A model generated the notes under the pieces. It searched no databases and was not told the origin of the DNA. It saw only the letters and a list, made by a program, of their open reading frames with translations. DNA of 64,000 bases from a bacterium (GTDB taxonomy: Bacteria > Krumholzibacteriota > Krumholzibacteriia > Krumholzibacteriales > Krumholzibacteriaceae). Shown here piece after piece: positions 63,934-64,000 of this stretch. Within the stretch, counting starts at the first letter, position 1; the number at the start of each line of letters is the position of its first letter. Location of the stretch: assembly GCA_020350885.1 (NCBI GenBank), contig CP070727.1, positions 1,433,149 to 1,497,148 of the forward strand, given 5' to 3'. The translations under genes were made by a program, and so were the position numbers.

Positions 63934-64000
63934 TCATTCGGCTGCGGCCTTAGCTGCATGAAAAATATATCCATCCCGTTTCTTCTCGTCAATAGGGTGC
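63934..64000 (-). CDS. C-terminal end of a gene entering from the right edge
   Basis: The last 21 codons of a minus-strand frame, reading DEKKRDGYIFHAAKAAAE before TGA at 63934-63936, open to the edge. Composition is coding-like and charged. Family cannot be assigned from this much. Confidence 0.3.
   Translation of the reverse strand, partial: HPIDEKKRDGYIFHAAKAAAE

Noticed and set aside
1-64000. Genome-wide stop-codon reassignment
   Set aside because: TAA, TAG and TGA all end complete genes in the window at expected positions, so the three internal stops are better explained singly.

Overview
The window is bacterial chromosome: dense protein-coding genes, Shine-Dalgarno sites and a rho-independent terminator. 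No rRNA, tRNA, CRISPR array, integrase or transposase was recognised. Two large secreted proteins end in the same short module (YPNPFNP followed by an Ig-like fold and SGIY/KK or RK-x-x-L). This is the FlgD-Ig / type IX-sorting-like C-terminus common in the FCB superphylum and related candidate phyla (Zixibacteria, Latescibacteria, Eisenbacteria and similar). The many lipoproteins, predicted outer-membrane barrels, a Tricorn homologue and an AsmA-like protein also fit a diderm, environmental FCB-type bacterium. The exact lineage is inference.

Region 1 (1-27.3 kb, mixed strands, visibly GC-rich) is housekeeping and proteolysis: an RluA-type pseudouridine synthase cut by the left edge, an M29-like aminopeptidase, the lemA-htpX pair, adenylate kinase, an Ig-like lipoprotein, an AsmA-like protein, a Tricorn protease homologue followed by an OPT oligopeptide transporter (a peptide-processing and uptake pair), a 1,672-residue gingipain-like (C25) secreted protein, a Tat-exported aldo/keto reductase with Fe-S motifs, a C39-like lipoprotein, a zinc alcohol dehydrogenase, a coiled-coil membrane protein and an OmpR-type two-component system.

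Region 2 (27.3-36.4 kb, all minus strand) is rich in SAM-dependent methyltransferases: an ICMT-like membrane enzyme, two acetylserotonin-O-methyltransferase-like paralogues, a UbiE-like enzyme and an FkbM enzyme. Among them lie a secreted metallo-beta-lactamase-fold hydrolase, the RNA 2'-phosphotransferase KptA, a predicted beta-barrel, an erythromycin-esterase-like lipoprotein, a zinc-ribbon protein and a cupin.

Region 3 (36.5-64 kb) starts with a plus-strand secreted PQQ-type beta-propeller protein and is then minus strand to the right edge. It is a string of small accessory genes: peptidoglycan-binding protein, SixA phosphatase, acylphosphatase, AhpD-like protein, a second esterase-like lipoprotein, a BPL_N-type protein, a CPBP protease, two beta-lactamase-like serine hydrolases, two secreted proteins with HExxH motifs, two cupins in the window overall, more methyltransferases including one with a lipoprotein-type leader, a GNAT-YoaP fusion, class II photolyase and two PAP2 phosphatases. 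Base composition is patchy here; about 43-48 kb and 54.6-60 kb look AT-rich, which suggests acquired DNA.

The most notable findings are genes that look intact apart from isolated lesions: a TAA in the Tricorn homologue (8616), a TAG in the sensor kinase (26441), and a TAA plus a C-tract frameshift in the last PAP2 gene. Also notable are a perfect 57-bp tandem duplication across the end of htpX, a candidate structured RNA with its own terminator at 18.93-19.03 kb, and three coding-like fragments without a usable start. No system clearly unlike known ones was established; the best candidates are listed as findings.
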